NCBI GenBank assembly: GCA_007115705.1
Contig: QXEO01000235.1
Span: forward strand, 1,716,741-1,780,740
Reading direction: 5' to 3'
Origin: Dactylis glomerata
Taxonomy: Eukaryota > Streptophyta > Magnoliopsida > Poales > Poaceae
Length of the DNA: 64,000 nt
Shown here: positions 46,020 through 57,560 of the stretch, one piece after another
Layout: every line of letters begins with the position of its first letter
Position numbering within the stretch: the stretch's first letter is position 1
The notes under the pieces: generated by a model
What the model was told of the DNA's origin: nothing
Database searches by the model: none
Seen by the model: only the letters and a program-made list of their open reading frames with translations
Program-made: the position numbers and the translations under genes

Positions 46020-48936
46020 AGCATCCCCAAGCTTAAGTCCTGCTCATCCTCGAGTAGGTAAGTGATAACAAAAGAATAATTTTTTAGGTGACATGCACTA
46101 TCACAATCTTGATCATCTAAGTAAGCATTGAGTGCTCGGATTAAAAGAACTTAAAACATGGGCATGGAAGACATAATCTTGATAGAAGAAACTTAGCAAC
46201 CATGTTATTACATGAAAAAGAACACAAACGAAAGATCATGAAAAATGAAACAATGAAAGTCAAACGTGTGTTCAAATCATATGGAAAAACATAGCAAATG
46301 GTTTTCAGCTTGTCCCCCATGGAGTAGCAAAACATAAATGCATAGGACACCTTCAAGTTTAAGAGGGCGACTAGATACAAATAATTTAAGAACAAGTGAA
46401 ACCAAAATCATGAATGAATCAATGATAACTTTGGGACTATGCACATTAAACTCAGAATGACAACTATGCTCTCTTAGACGGTGCATAAAGGTAGAAGGTG
46501 GTAACTCAACATAAAAGTAAAAGAAAGACCCTTCGCAGAGGGAAGCAGTGATTGCAAGTTTTATAAACCTTCAAAAATTATGGTACTTACTAGCTTTGAG
46601 CTCTCATTGCCCCCATCATAGGCATCTTGAATGGTTAAAGTTAATGCGAGTACAATTATGAAGCATATGCTTGACAAATCATAAGTTGAAAACCTCGTGT
46701 CCCGTGAAGTACGAATACCCAAACCTCATGCTACTCGACTTAGAGTCCCAAGCAAGCTCTTGTCATTGTAAGTATATGTGTATCATCGAGAACCGCCAAC
46801 GGGGTACCTCCGTGCCCGATGACATGGAACAAGCCCACATAAAAATGATAGGACAAACAGACAATGAACACCACGGCATCTCTTTTATTTACCATTGGTA
46901 TAGCTTTTTATTTTGAGATGCGTCATCGAATGTCCACTATGGGCATGTTGTAAATTTCCACCATGAATTATGCATGGCTTAGATTAGCGGCCCAGGCATT
47001 TCTCTAACACATATAAAAACTCCATGATCCCGCAAGATTCCCAACTTGTTTCACATCGCGAGTATCCATAAACAAAAGATCACGATATCAACTCAAATAA
47101 GAAGTGCAATGTTGAAAGCTTACCCCATGACGGCATGGTTTGGCTAATTTCCAACTTGCAACTTGCAAGCATAACAACTCAACATAAGAGAGCCACAATG
47201 TCAAAATCTTAAAAGCGAGAAAAGTGAAGTGTGCCATCAGGTTCGTGAGAGCTTTACTGACCAATTTTCGCATAACACCAAAAAGAGTTTAATTTGAAGG
47301 ATAGATAAAAGCAAGTCAAATGTACTTTGGAATAGCAAATTGCTAATAGGTATGTATGGTGGACACATTGGAATAAATTGGTTTTTGGGAGTTGGATGCA
47401 CGAGTACAGCTCATACTCAGTACAAAATGAGGGCTAGCAAAAGACTGGGAGCGACCAACTAAGAGAGCAATAACGGCTATGATCATGCATAGCGACAAAA
47501 CATCATTAAGAGAAGCATAAAATGGCATCAAAAGTCAAAAACTAAATGATCATATAGGCTTATGGCGACTTTGTATGAGTCAAACATGTTGTAAGCATGC
47601 ACCAAGTCAACCCAAATAAAGCATCAAGGAGAAAACCAAATTAATGCTTCCAAATAATAAAAACAACGCATGATTTTTTTCAAATGCTCATTAAGCAATC
47701 TCAGTCATTTGAGACAAGTCATGCTACAACAAAAACTACTAAGCATACTATCAAAATGATATCAAGCACGGCATGCAAAAGTCTAAGCCGCAGTCTAAAC
47801 AAGCTCCTTTTTGTACCACTTTTTTGCATGAAACTTTTTATCATTTCCAACACCATTCAAACCTTTTTGAAACAACTCTTTTGATGAAAACCAACATAGA
47901 CAGAGGTCAAAATACACCTTTATGCAAAGATAAAATAAGATCTGAACAAAAATCAAGGCGAAAAACGAAAGCTAAACGCAGTTCTAGAAAAAGAGCACAC
48001 TCGTTGAACGATAAGAGTGAAAAACAGAGTGTTCTTGGCAAATGAAAAGTGAGTAAATCTCCTCCAAAAGAAATTTGTTGGGGTCCAACCATTTATTGCA
48101 ACAAAGAAAACTAAAGAAAAGATGCTCCAAGAAAAACGCATAGTGCATGAAGCAATAAAAATAGTGTGTTGAAAGGTGACATGATTTTTGCCGATGAAGA
48201 AGGGGTGCCTCGGGGGCATCCCGAAGCTTTGACGCTTTTAACTCTTGGATTTTTCTTGGGGTGACATGGGCATCCACAAGCTTGAGCTTTTGTCCATTCT
48301 TCAACTCATCTCATCATTCTCCAATCCCTACACTTGAAAACTTCCTTCATACAAAACTCAACACAATTCTATTAGCAACATTAGTGTAAGCATAATAATG
48401 AATCAACCCTTTTTGGTTCAGATTTCAACTCAAAACCACCACATATAAAGCATATACTACTGTAGCAACTTCCCCAAAAGTTATGTGATCAAAAGAACTA
48501 AAAAAGAAAGCGATCGAGAGGCAAACACAAATAGTGGCAGAAATCTGTCAAAACAAAACAGCTGACAAAGGTCGATTTTTTCGAGGGTTTTCTGTTGCTC
48601 AAATCAAAAAGTGCAAAACTAATGAAAGTTTGGATATAACCTGGGGCATATGCACAAGAAATCGCATGTCAAAAAGATATTCTGAGAATTTTCATAAATT
48701 TTTACGGTGCAGCACCGAAATCTATTTCAGGATAGCAACATCCCCAAATCTTACCTCACTCAAATTAGAGCTTTCTCTTGGCACAACAACGAAATAAAAA
48801 GGATAAGGAGAGGTTATTACAGTAGTAATAACTTCCAAGACACAAATAAAATAAAAAGAACTGAAAGTAAAACAATGGGTTATCTCCCAAGAGTGCTTTT
48901 CTTTAACGCCTTTGAGCTAGGCGCAGAAAGTGGAAA
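46020..48936 (-). repeat. Element D 3' internal region, non-coding
   Basis: About 2.9 kb downstream of gag-pro with no credible gene. It is closely similar to 1110-3499 plus 22077-22622 of element A and carries polypurine-like tracts at 48216-48229 and 48270-48283. Confidence 0.8.
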
Positions 48937-51000
48937 TCAAGTAATATCAAGCGATGAAGCATCAAGTTCATAATTTGCTCTAAGAATAGAGTCAAAAAGT
49001 AATTTCTTCCTCCTTCTAGGGAAGTGTTCCATACCTTTCTTGAGTGGGAATTGATATTTGATGGTGCCTTCCTTCATATCAATGATGGCACCTACATTTC
49101 GAAGAAAAGGTCTTCCCAAAATAATTGGACATGAAGCATTGCATTCAACATCCATAACAAGAAAATCAACGGGAACAAGGTTATTGTTAAACATAATAAG
49201 AACATCATTAATCCTTCCCAAAGGTTTCTTCTTAGCAACATCAACAATAGGAACATCATAATAACACTTTTCAAGCGGTGGTAAACCAAGCATATCATAA
49301 ATCTTTCTAGGCATAACAGAAATACTAGCACCTAGATCACATAAAGCATGGCAATCAAAACCATTAACATGCATATCAATGATGGGCGCCCAACCATCTT
49401 CTAATTTCTTGGGAATAGAAGCTTTTTGCTTCAACTTTTCATCCCTAGTTTTCATGAGAGCATTGGTAATATGATTTGTAAAAGCAATATTCAAAGAACT
49501 AGCATTGGGACTCAAAGCAAGCTTTTGCAAGAACAAAATAACTTCAGATATATTGCAGCCATCAACATCAAAATCATTAAAAGAAATAGAGCTATCATCT
49601 CCTACACTCCGAAAAATTTCAGCACTCTTTTGAGAAAAAGTTTTTGCAGTTTTGGGCTTTTTAGAACAAGGAGTGGGAGTTTTCTCTACACCAATCAAAG
49701 TAAGAAGATTGCTAGCATTTGGAATAACATCATTAGAGGTAGTAATAGTACATACCTTCATCTTTCTAACCATCCCATCTTCTCTTTCCCACCTAGCATG
49801 CAATTCTGCTAACATCCTAACATTTTCATCAATTTTAACTTGGATAGCATTAGTAGCGGCAAAAGTATTGCTTTCCTTCACCTCATTAGGCAACACTTTT
49901 AGTTTCAGAAGTTCAACATCAAGAGCAAGGCTATCAACTTTAGAAGCCAGAATATCAATTTTGCCTAACTTTTCCTCAACAGACTTGTTAAAAGCAGTTT
50001 GCTTACCGATGAAGTCCTTGAGCATGACTTCAAGCTCAGAGGGCGCGCCCCTAGTGTTGTTGGATGAATTACCATCAGAGTTACCATAACCATTACCATT
50101 GGTAGAAGGATATGGCCTATAATTATTACTAGCAAAATTGTTCCTATAAGCATTGTTGTTAAAATTATTATTTCTAATAAAGTTTACATCAACATGCTCT
50201 TCTTGAGCAACCAAAGAGGCCAAAGAAACATTATTAGGATCAACATGAGTTCTATCATTAGAAAGCATAAGAATAATAGCATCAATCTTATCACTCAAGG
50301 AAGAGGTTTCCTCAACAGAATTTACCTTCTTACCTTGTGGAGCTCTCTCGATGTGCCACTCAGAATAGTTTACCATCATGTTGTCGAGAAGCTTTGTTGC
50401 GTCATCCAAGGTAAGGGACATAAAAGTGCCTCCAGCAGCTGAATCCAATAGGTTTCTTGAAGAAAAATTCAGTCCTGCATAAAAAGTTTGGACAATCATC
50501 CAAGTAGTCAGTCCATGAGTAGGGCAATTCTTTATCATAGATTTCATTCTTTCCCAAGCCTGAGCAACATGTTCGTTATCAAACTGTCTAAACTTCATGA
50601 TATCACTACGCAAAGCTATAATCTTAGCAGGAGGATAGTATTTTCCAATAAAAGCATCCTTACACTTAGCCCATGAATCAATACTATTTCTAGGCAAAGA
50701 TAGCAACCAATCCTTAGCTTTTCCTCTTAAAGAAAAAGGAAACAACTTAAGCTTAATAATATCACCTTCTACATCCTTATATTTTTGCATCTCACATAGC
50801 TCAACAAAATTGTTGAGATGAGCTGCAGCATCATCAGTACTAGCACCAGAAAATTGCTCTTTCATAACAAGGTTCAATAAAGCAGGTTTAATCTCATAAA
50901 AATTTGCAGCAGGAGCAGGTGGCGCAATAGGAGTGCAGATAAAATCACTATTATTAGTGCTAGTAAAATCACACAACTTGGTGTTCTCATGAGTACCCAT
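48937..51000 (-). CDS. gag-pro: Gag-protease of element D, open frame
   Basis: A single uninterrupted frame of 687 codons from the ATG at 51000. Gag (about residues 1-200) has the retrotransposon gag signature: LKLFPFSLRGKAKDWLLSLP, then YYPPAKIIALRSDI and NCPTHGLTTWMI. An Asn-rich stretch and a heptad-like coiled region (about 330-400) follow. The aspartic protease is at about 540-660, with the Athila-type catalytic DLGAS in HALCDLGASISVMP and ILGRPFLRN downstream. The protein would assemble particles and cut itself. The open frame contrasts with the broken copies in A and C, so it may still be translated if transcribed. No pol follows. Confidence 0.88.
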   Translation of the reverse strand: MGTHENTKLCDFTSTNNSDFICTPIAPPAPAANFYEIKPALLNLVMKEQFSGASTDDAAAHLNNFVELCEMQKYKDVEGDIIKLKLFPFSLRGKAKDWLLSLPRNSIDSWAKCKDAFIGKYYPPAKIIALRSDIMKFRQFDNEHVAQAWERMKSMIKNCPTHGLTTWMIVQTFYAGLNFSSRNLLDSAAGGTFMSLTLDDATKLLDNMMVNYSEWHIERAPQGKKVNSVEETSSLSDKIDAIILMLSNDRTHVDPNNVSLASLVAQEEHVDVNFIRNNNFNNNAYRNNFASNNYRPYPSTNGNGYGNSDGNSSNNTRGAPSELEVMLKDFIGKQTAFNKSVEEKLGKIDILASKVDSLALDVELLKLKVLPNEVKESNTFAATNAIQVKIDENVRMLAELHARWEREDGMVRKMKVCTITTSNDVIPNASNLLTLIGVEKTPTPCSKKPKTAKTFSQKSAEIFRSVGDDSSISFNDFDVDGCNISEVILFLQKLALSPNASSLNIAFTNHITNALMKTRDEKLKQKASIPKKLEDGWAPIIDMHVNGFDCHALCDLGASISVMPRKIYDMLGLPPLEKCYYDVPIVDVAKKKPLGRINDVLIMFNNNLVPVDFLVMDVECNASCPIILGRPFLRNVGAIIDMKEGTIKYQFPLKKGMEHFPRRRKKLLFDSILRANYELDASSLDIT

Positions 51001-51160
51001 TCTAGCAAAGCTAAAAGCAGACAAGTAAAAATAACAACTATAAGGAAACTAATTTTTTTGTGTTTTTGATAAAAAGATGCAAGCAAAAATAAAGTAAAGC
51101 AAAACAATAAACAAAGTAAAGGATGTGCGTGCGAAACTCCCCTTGCAGAAATCTTCTTTT

Positions 51161-51178
51161 TCCCCGGCAACAGCGCCA
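51161..51178 (-). other. Element D primer-binding site, tRNA-Asp type
   Basis: Plus-strand tccccggcaacagcgcca equals the plant tRNA-Asp 3' end except for G-to-A at one CpG. It lies 12 bp from the LTR at 51191. Use of tRNA-Asp is known for the Athila lineage. Confidence 0.85.
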
Positions 51179-51190
51179 GAAAAAAGTGCT

Positions 51191-52744
51191 TGATGCGGGC
51201 AGATAACGACCCAGTTGGGAACCCCAAGAGGAAGGTATGATGAGCACAGTAGCAAGTCTTCCCTCAGTAAGAAACTGAGGTTTATCGAACCAGTAGGAAA
51301 AAGCCAAACTTCAGAAGGTGATGCCTGCTAGCTTCGCGACAGCTCCGGACAATTTATAAGGCGCCTCGTCCAGGGCTTTGCTTTGCACCAGCAGCAATGT
51401 GGAACCTGCACATAACACAACCAAGAACTTTGCTCCCAACTTATGATGAGGTTGTCAATCTCACCAGTTTGCTGTAAACAAAGGATTGAGCATATCGATT
51501 GGAAAGCAATAGTAGTATGCGAGAAAGTAAACAGTGCGAGTAAAAGTAAACAGTAATAGCAATATAAAGGAAATTGGACCGGGGTCCACAGTTCACTAGT
51601 GGTGTCTCTCCATAAGATAAATAACGATATGCTGGGTAAATAAATTACAGTTGGGCAATTGATAGAATAAATATAATGTGCATATGTCACGAGGATCACT
51701 ATGAGATTTACTCTGGGCATTACAACAAAATACATAGACCGCCATCCAACGACATCTATGACTAATAATCCACTCGCGGGGAATCATCCGAGGACCCCTT
51801 GAGTATTAAGTTGCGAATAATAGATAACTGCATTAAGCAAAGTGTGTAATGTAAACAAAACGAATGTCCTTGGACACAAGATTGTTGTTTTCTCCCTAGT
51901 GGCAATAGCACATCTACAATCTTAGAGGTTTCTATCACTCCCCCAGATTAAATAGAGGCATGAACCCAACTATCGAGCATAAATACCCCCTCTTGGAGTC
52001 ACTAGTATCTACTTGGCCAAGATAGCTACTAACAATGGAGAGCATGCAAGATCATAAACAACATAGAGATAACATAAGATAAAATTCAAAACATCAACTT
52101 AATATAACACTAATATTCATTGGATCCCAACAAACACAACATGTAGAATTACATAAAGATGATCTCGATCATGTAAGGCAGCTCACGAGATCTAAACATG
52201 AAGCACATGGTGGAGAAGACAACCATCTAGCTACTGCTATGGACCCATAGTCCAAGGTAGACTACTAACTCATCGCGCCGGAGGAAAGCATGGCAATGAA
52301 GAAGACCTCCGGTGGCCATTCCCCTCTCCGGCAGGGTGCCGAGAAGAGCTTCTGGACCCTCCCGATTTCGGGTCGACGACGGCGGCGGATCGCGATGTGT
52401 TTCTGGAAAATTGATCGGGTCTTTAGGTTTTTCCTGTCGAGGGGTCTTCATAGGCGAAGGGGTGGCGTCAGGAGTGAACCAGGGCGGCCTCACCCATAGG
52501 GGGCGCGGGCCAGGAAAAATAGGAGGTTCGGCTTTTGTTTCGTCCAATTCCGAGAATATTTCCTGTGTAACTTTTCTGAAACACAAAAACAACAGAAAAC
52601 AGGGAACTGGCACTGTGGCATCTTGTTAATAGGTTAGTTCTGGAAAATGCATAAAAATGCCACGAAGTGTAACAAAACACTAAGCAAATGGTGTAAGAAC
52701 AAGCATGGAGCATCAAAAATTATAGATACGTTTGAGACGTATCA
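51191..52744 (-). repeat. 5' LTR of element D, with 77-bp deletion
   Basis: Partner of 44399-46019. Relative to that LTR it lacks the 77 bp corresponding to 45713-45789, at about 52514. The deletion removes the right arm of the GC-rich hairpin. The LTR ends gacgtatca at 52744, followed by atatc. Confidence 0.92.
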
Positions 52745-52749
52745 ATATC

Positions 52750-54993
52750 AACTTTTCTAAATCAAGTCTCTTGTAGAAAGTAAAAGGCATGACACTAACT
52801 CCGGCTCCCAAATCACATAAAGCAGTTCTAACATAGTTATTTTTAATAGAGCAAGGAATAGTCGGTATACCTGGATCTCCAAGCTTCTCTGGAACTTTAC
52901 CATCAAAAGAGTAATTAGCAAGTAAAGTGGAAATTTCCTCACTAGGAATCTTCCTTTTGTTAGTAACAATATCTTTCATATACTTTGAATAAGGAGGCAT
53001 TTTAATAGCATCAGTCAAAGGAATTTGCAAAAATAAAGGTCTCATCCATTCACAAAACCTTTTGTAGTGTTCTTCTTCCTTGGATTTCTGTTTCTTACCA
53101 GGAAAAGGCATTGGTTTCTGCACCCAAGGTTCTCTCTCATTACCATGCTTGTTGGCAATGAAGTCTTCCTTAGTGTACTTTGCATTCTTAGCAAGCTTTT
53201 CTGGTTCCTCTTCAACTTCTTCTTTATCAGAAGCATTACCACTCTCGATTTCAGTATCAGAAATCGAAACACTATTAGGATCCTTACCTATTTCAGAAGA
53301 TTCCGCAACTGCTTTGTGCTTCTTCTTCTTCTTCTTGGAAGGATAACCATCACTTGTAGTACGTTGAGAATCCTGCTTGATTCTCTTAGGATGCCCTTCA
53401 GGATATAAGGGATCTTGAGTAGTGGCACCACCTCTAGTGCGTATTTCACACGCTTGTTTTTCTCTTGCGGCATTAACTAGCAAGTCTTTTTGCACCTTGG
53501 TGAGCTGATCAATTTGAGTTTGAACCATTTGAAAATGTTTAACAAGCATCTTCACATCATTGGAGGTTCTCTCCACAATATCCTGCAACTTGTTAATAGC
53601 TCTAGAATTTTCCAACAAATGATTCTGCACTCTCTTATTAAAATTATCTTGCTTAACAATAAAATTATCAAAGTCATCTAAGCATTAATCAGGAGGTTTA
53701 GAGTAAGGAATATCTCTATTATCAAAGCGTTAGAGAGAGTGTACCTCAATAGTAGATGAGCGAGGGATTGGCTTACATAATTCTTCTATAGGTGGTAGAT
53801 TCTTCACATCTTCAGATTTAATACCCTTCTCCCTAAGAGATTTCTTGGCTTCTCTCATCACTTCATCATTTAGTTCAATCATCCCTCTCTTCTTTGGTGT
53901 CGGCACTGGCATTGGTGTTGGTGCTGGTGTTGGCGTTGGTGTTGGTGCTAGCGTTGACTCAGCCATAGTCCAATCATCATAATTCCGGCTTATTTTAGCC
54001 ATTAATTCTCTAGCTTCAGCTGGAGTCTTTTTCGTGAAAACACCACCAGCACAACTATCCAAGTATGTCTTAGATTCAACAGTTAGTCCATTATAAAATA
54101 TATCAAGGAGTTCATTTTTAGGCAATGGCTCTCCAGGCAGTACTCTAATTAAAGAGCAAAACCTTCCCCATGATTCCGATAGTTTCTCTCCTTTTACCTG
54201 CTCAAAGTCAAAGATTTTCTGCAAAGTAGCATGTTGAGCACTAGCAGGAAAATATTTCTGAAAGAAAGTGTTAACCAAAGCAATAGGACTATCAATAGAT
54301 CCAGGAGACAAATTATTAAACCCAGCTTTAGCTGCACCTTTCAATGAAAAAGGGATTTTTTTTTGCAACAAAGTACATACGCAGCTTAGTATCATCAGAA
54401 AACAAGTTACTCAAAGAAGAAAGCTCATTCATGTGCTCCATAGCACTCTTACTTTCAGTACCACAAAAAGGTTCTTTCTCAACAATAGATATGTAAGATA
54501 AATCCAAAGAGAAATCATAGTCCTTATCACTAATATGTATGGGAGAAGCAACGAACTTAGAATCAGGAGACAACTTGTATCTAACAACACGTCTTGCATA
54601 AAGATCTCTAATAGCATCAGCATCACTAGTAGTATGAGTTTCATAAATAAAATCATCGTCTAATTCAACATAAGCGTCATCAAGATCATCACTAGGGCAT
54701 TCCCTAGACTCAGGTGAACTAGCAGGCGTAACAGTAGTGTTCCCTATTTGCTTAGCTCTAGCAATTGTAGCATCTAAAAAGGAACCTAACAAACCACTCT
54801 CATTAAGCACAGTAGAAGCATCATCAAAACTATCAGTAGCATTTTCAAAATCAGCAGAAGAAGTAGCATGTGGTGGTGTAAGCAACTTACTCATAACAGA
54901 TGGTGAATCAAGAGCAACAGAGGTGTTCAGAGTCGTACCTCTTCTTGTAGTGGATGGCAATATAGGAAACTTTCCATCACGAGGTTTACCCAT
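52750..54993 (-). pseudogene. gag-pro: Gag-protease of element C, N-terminal part, broken
   Basis: Gag starts at the ATG at 54993 (MGKPRDGK). The frame shifts in a run of A on the coding strand near 54357-54366, where the related copy at 62820-62850 has mixed sequence. The next frame carries GAAKAGFNNLSPGSIDSPIA and WGRFCSLIRVLPGEPLPKNE, a Pro-Thr repeat linker, and ends in TAA at 53730. It is again open, after another TAA, from 53630. The protease start has DLGAGVSVMP near 52790. Element D interrupts it at 52744. Damage: one frameshift, two nonsense codons and the insertion. Confidence 0.85.
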
Positions 54994-55052
54994 GATGAAT
55001 GGATTGCAACGAACAATATGAATCCCAAGTGAACTTACAAATAAAGCTATGC

Positions 55053-55070
55053 TCCCCGGCAATGGCGCCA
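55053..55070 (-). other. Element C primer-binding site, tRNA-Asp type
   Basis: Plus-strand tccccggcaatggcgcca, one C-to-T away from the tRNA-Asp 3' end, at a CpG. The LTR starts 11 bp later, at 55082. Confidence 0.85.
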
Positions 55071-55081
55071 GAAAATAGTCT

Positions 55082-56475
55082 TGATGACCCACAAGTATAG
55101 GGGATCGCAACAGTCTTCGAGGGAAGTAAAACCCAAATTTATTGATTCGACACAAGGGGAGCCAAAGAATATTTATAAGCCTTAACAGATGAGCTGTCAA
55201 TTCAGCTGCACCTGGAAACAGACTTGCTCGCAGTGGTTTATCAGTAGCAACAGTTTTATAGTGGTGATAGTAGTAAAATAGTAGCAACAATAATAAAGTA
55301 AAGATAGTAATAATAGCAATAGTAACAGTAGGATCAAATACTGTAGGCATAGGGATAGATGTATGGGCGTTGCATGGATAAGATAATTCATAAAATCAGT
55401 GAGACATGGGCAATTGTAGATAAATAAAGATAAAGCATCTTTGTACTAAACAACCATAGGCATGTGTTCCGTATATAGTCGTACGTTCTCGCAATGAGAA
55501 ACTTGCACGACATCTTCTGTCCTACAAGCCTGTTTGCAGCAGGGCCTCAAGGGAATCTACTAGTAATTAAGGTACTCCTTTTAATAAAGTACCAGAGCAA
55601 AGCATTAACACTCGGTGAACACATGTGATCCTCACATCATAGCCACCCCCTCCGGTTATCCCAATTGCTGTCACTTTGGGGCCTCGGGTTCCGGACAATG
55701 ATATGTGTAAACAACTTGTAGGTAAGATCATAAACAACAAGTATCATCATAAAACAATAACAAGTTCAGATCTGAGATCATGGCACTTGGGCCCAAAGTG
55801 ACAAGCATTAAGCACAACAAGTTGCAACAATGTCATAAGCAGTAACAATAGATACTAGGCACTATGCCCTAACAATCTCATAGCAAATTACATGAATGAT
55901 CTCATCCAATCCCTACCATCCCCTTCACCTACAGCGGGAATTACTCACTCATGGATGGGGGAGTCATGGATGGTTGATGGAGAGACGTCGGTGATGATGG
56001 TGATGATCTCCTCCAAATCCCCATCCCGGCAGGGTGCCAGAACGGAGTTTCTGGATCCGAATCGCGGTTTCTGATGGTGGCGGCGCATCGGAAGTCTATC
56101 TGGGAAAAACGCCGAACCCCCGCTCCTTTCAGGTCAGAGGGTATATGTAGGCGGAAGGAGGGGTCGAGGCGATGGCCGAGGCGGACTCACCACAGGTGGG
56201 CACGACCAGGCCTGGGCCGCGCCCCCTAGTGGTGAGCCTGGCTCTCAGCCTCTTTCCGTCTCCTCTTCTGGCTCCGTGGGTCTTCTGGTAAAATAGGATT
56301 TTTGCAATATTTTCTGGGATTTTCCTGAAAGTCGGATTTCTGCACAAAAACAAGACACCAGGGCAATTCTGCTGAAAACAGCGTTAGTCCATGTTAGTTG
56401 TATTCAAAACACACAAATTAGAGGATAAATAATAGCAAAAGTGTTCGGGAAAGTAGATACGTTTTGGACGTATCA
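55082..56475 (-). repeat. 5' LTR of element C
   Basis: A 1,394-bp partner of 25350-26744 with few differences. It ends gacgtatca and is followed by the TSD gaggg. The hairpin lies near 56185-56235. Confidence 0.92.
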
Positions 56476-56480
56476 GAGGG

Positions 56481-57374
56481 GGCGCCCCTAGTGTTGTTGG
56501 AGGAATTACCATAAGACTTACCATAACCATTACCATTGGTAAAAAGATACGGCCTATAATTGTTGCTAGCAAAATTGTTCCTATAAGCATTATTGTTGAA
56601 ATTATTATTTCTAATGAAGTTTACATCAACATGCTCTTCTTGAGCAACCAAAGAGGCCAAAGGAACATTATTAGGATCAACATGAGCTCTATCATTAGAA
56701 AGCATAAGCATAATAGCATCAATCTTATCACTTAAGGAAGAATTTACCATCATGTTGTCAAGAAGCTTCGTTGCTGCGCCCAAGGTAAGGGACATAAAAG
56801 TTCCTCCAGTAGCTGAATCCAATAGAATCCTTGAAGAAAAATTCAGTCCTGCATAAAAGGTTTGGACAATCATCCAAGTAGTCAGTCCATGAGTGGGACA
56901 ATTCTTTATCATAGATTTCATTCTTTCCCAAGCCTGAGCAACATGTTCAATATCAAACTGTCTAAACTTCATAATATCGCTACGCAAAGCTATAATCTTA
57001 GCAGGAGGATAGTATTTTCCAATAAAAGCATCCTTACACTTATCCCAAGAATCAATACTATTTCTAGGCAAAGATAGCAACCAATCCTTAGCTCTTCCTC
57101 TTAAAGAGAATGGAAACAACTTAAGCTTAATAATATTACCATATACATCCTTATACTTTTGCATCTCACATAGCTCAACAAAATTGTTGAGATGAGCTGC
57201 AGCATCATCAGAACTGGCACCAGAAAATTGCTCTTTTATAACAAGATTCAACAAAGCAGGTTTAATATCAAAAAAAATTGCCTCATGAGGAGGTGGCGCA
57301 ATAGGAGTGCAGATAAAATCATTGTTTTTGGTGCTAGTAAAGTCACACAACTTGGTGTTCTCAGGAGTACCCAT
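56481..57374 (-). pseudogene. gag-pro: Element A gag, N-terminal part
   Basis: Gag begins at the ATG at 57374 and matches residues 1 to about 320 of the element D frame, including LKLFPFSLRGRAKDWLLSLP. Relative to D it lacks about 22 residues (the YSEWHIERAPQGKK part near 56745), in frame. It is cut by element C at 56480; the continuation is at 25344. No nonsense codon is seen in this piece. Confidence 0.88.
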
Positions 57375-57531
57375 TCTAGCAAAACTAAAAGCAAACAACT
57401 AAAAGCAACTATAAAGGAACTAATTTTTTTGTATTTTTGATAAAATGATGCAAGCAAAAATAAAATAAAGCAAAACAATAACAAAGTAAAAGATCGAGCG
57501 TGAGAGACTCCCCTTGTAGAAATCTTCTTTC
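57375..57531 (-). other. Element A 5' leader
   Basis: Short non-coding leader between PBS and gag, similar to 51001-51160 in element D. Confidence 0.7.
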
Positions 57532-57549
57532 TCCCCGGCAACGGCGCCA
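57532..57549 (-). other. Element A primer-binding site, tRNA-Asp
   Basis: Plus-strand tccccggcaacggcgcca is an exact match to the plant tRNA-Asp 3' end. It is a primer site, not a tRNA gene. Confidence 0.9.
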
Positions 57550-57560
57550 GAAAAATTGCT

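Larger units (their letters stand above)
44399..52744 (-). mobile_element. Element D, A-family Athila-like element, gag-pro only
   Basis: An 8,346-bp element with LTRs of 1,621 and 1,554 bp, a tRNA-Asp-type PBS, an open gag-protease frame and a long non-coding 3' domain. No reverse transcriptase, RNase H or integrase is seen. It resembles the Triticeae Sabrina group by recall. It belongs to the same family as element A, its great-host: D lies in C, which lies in A. Confidence 0.9.
25350..56475 (-). mobile_element. Element C, Athila-like Gypsy element with nested insertions
   Basis: Both LTRs (25350-26744 and 55082-56475), the PBS (55053-55070) and a 5-bp TSD are present. Without the LARD and element D it is about 9.5 kb. 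On the minus strand it carries gag-protease and then, in place of pol, an ORF resembling the Athila ORF1 group. No reverse transcriptase is seen, so it is non-autonomous. The family looks like the WHAM/Fatima group of Triticeae, by recall. Confidence 0.9.

Noticed and set aside
57532..57549. tRNA-Asp gene fragment
   Set aside because: Only the 18-nt 3' end is present, next to an LTR and in the right orientation, so it is a primer-binding site.
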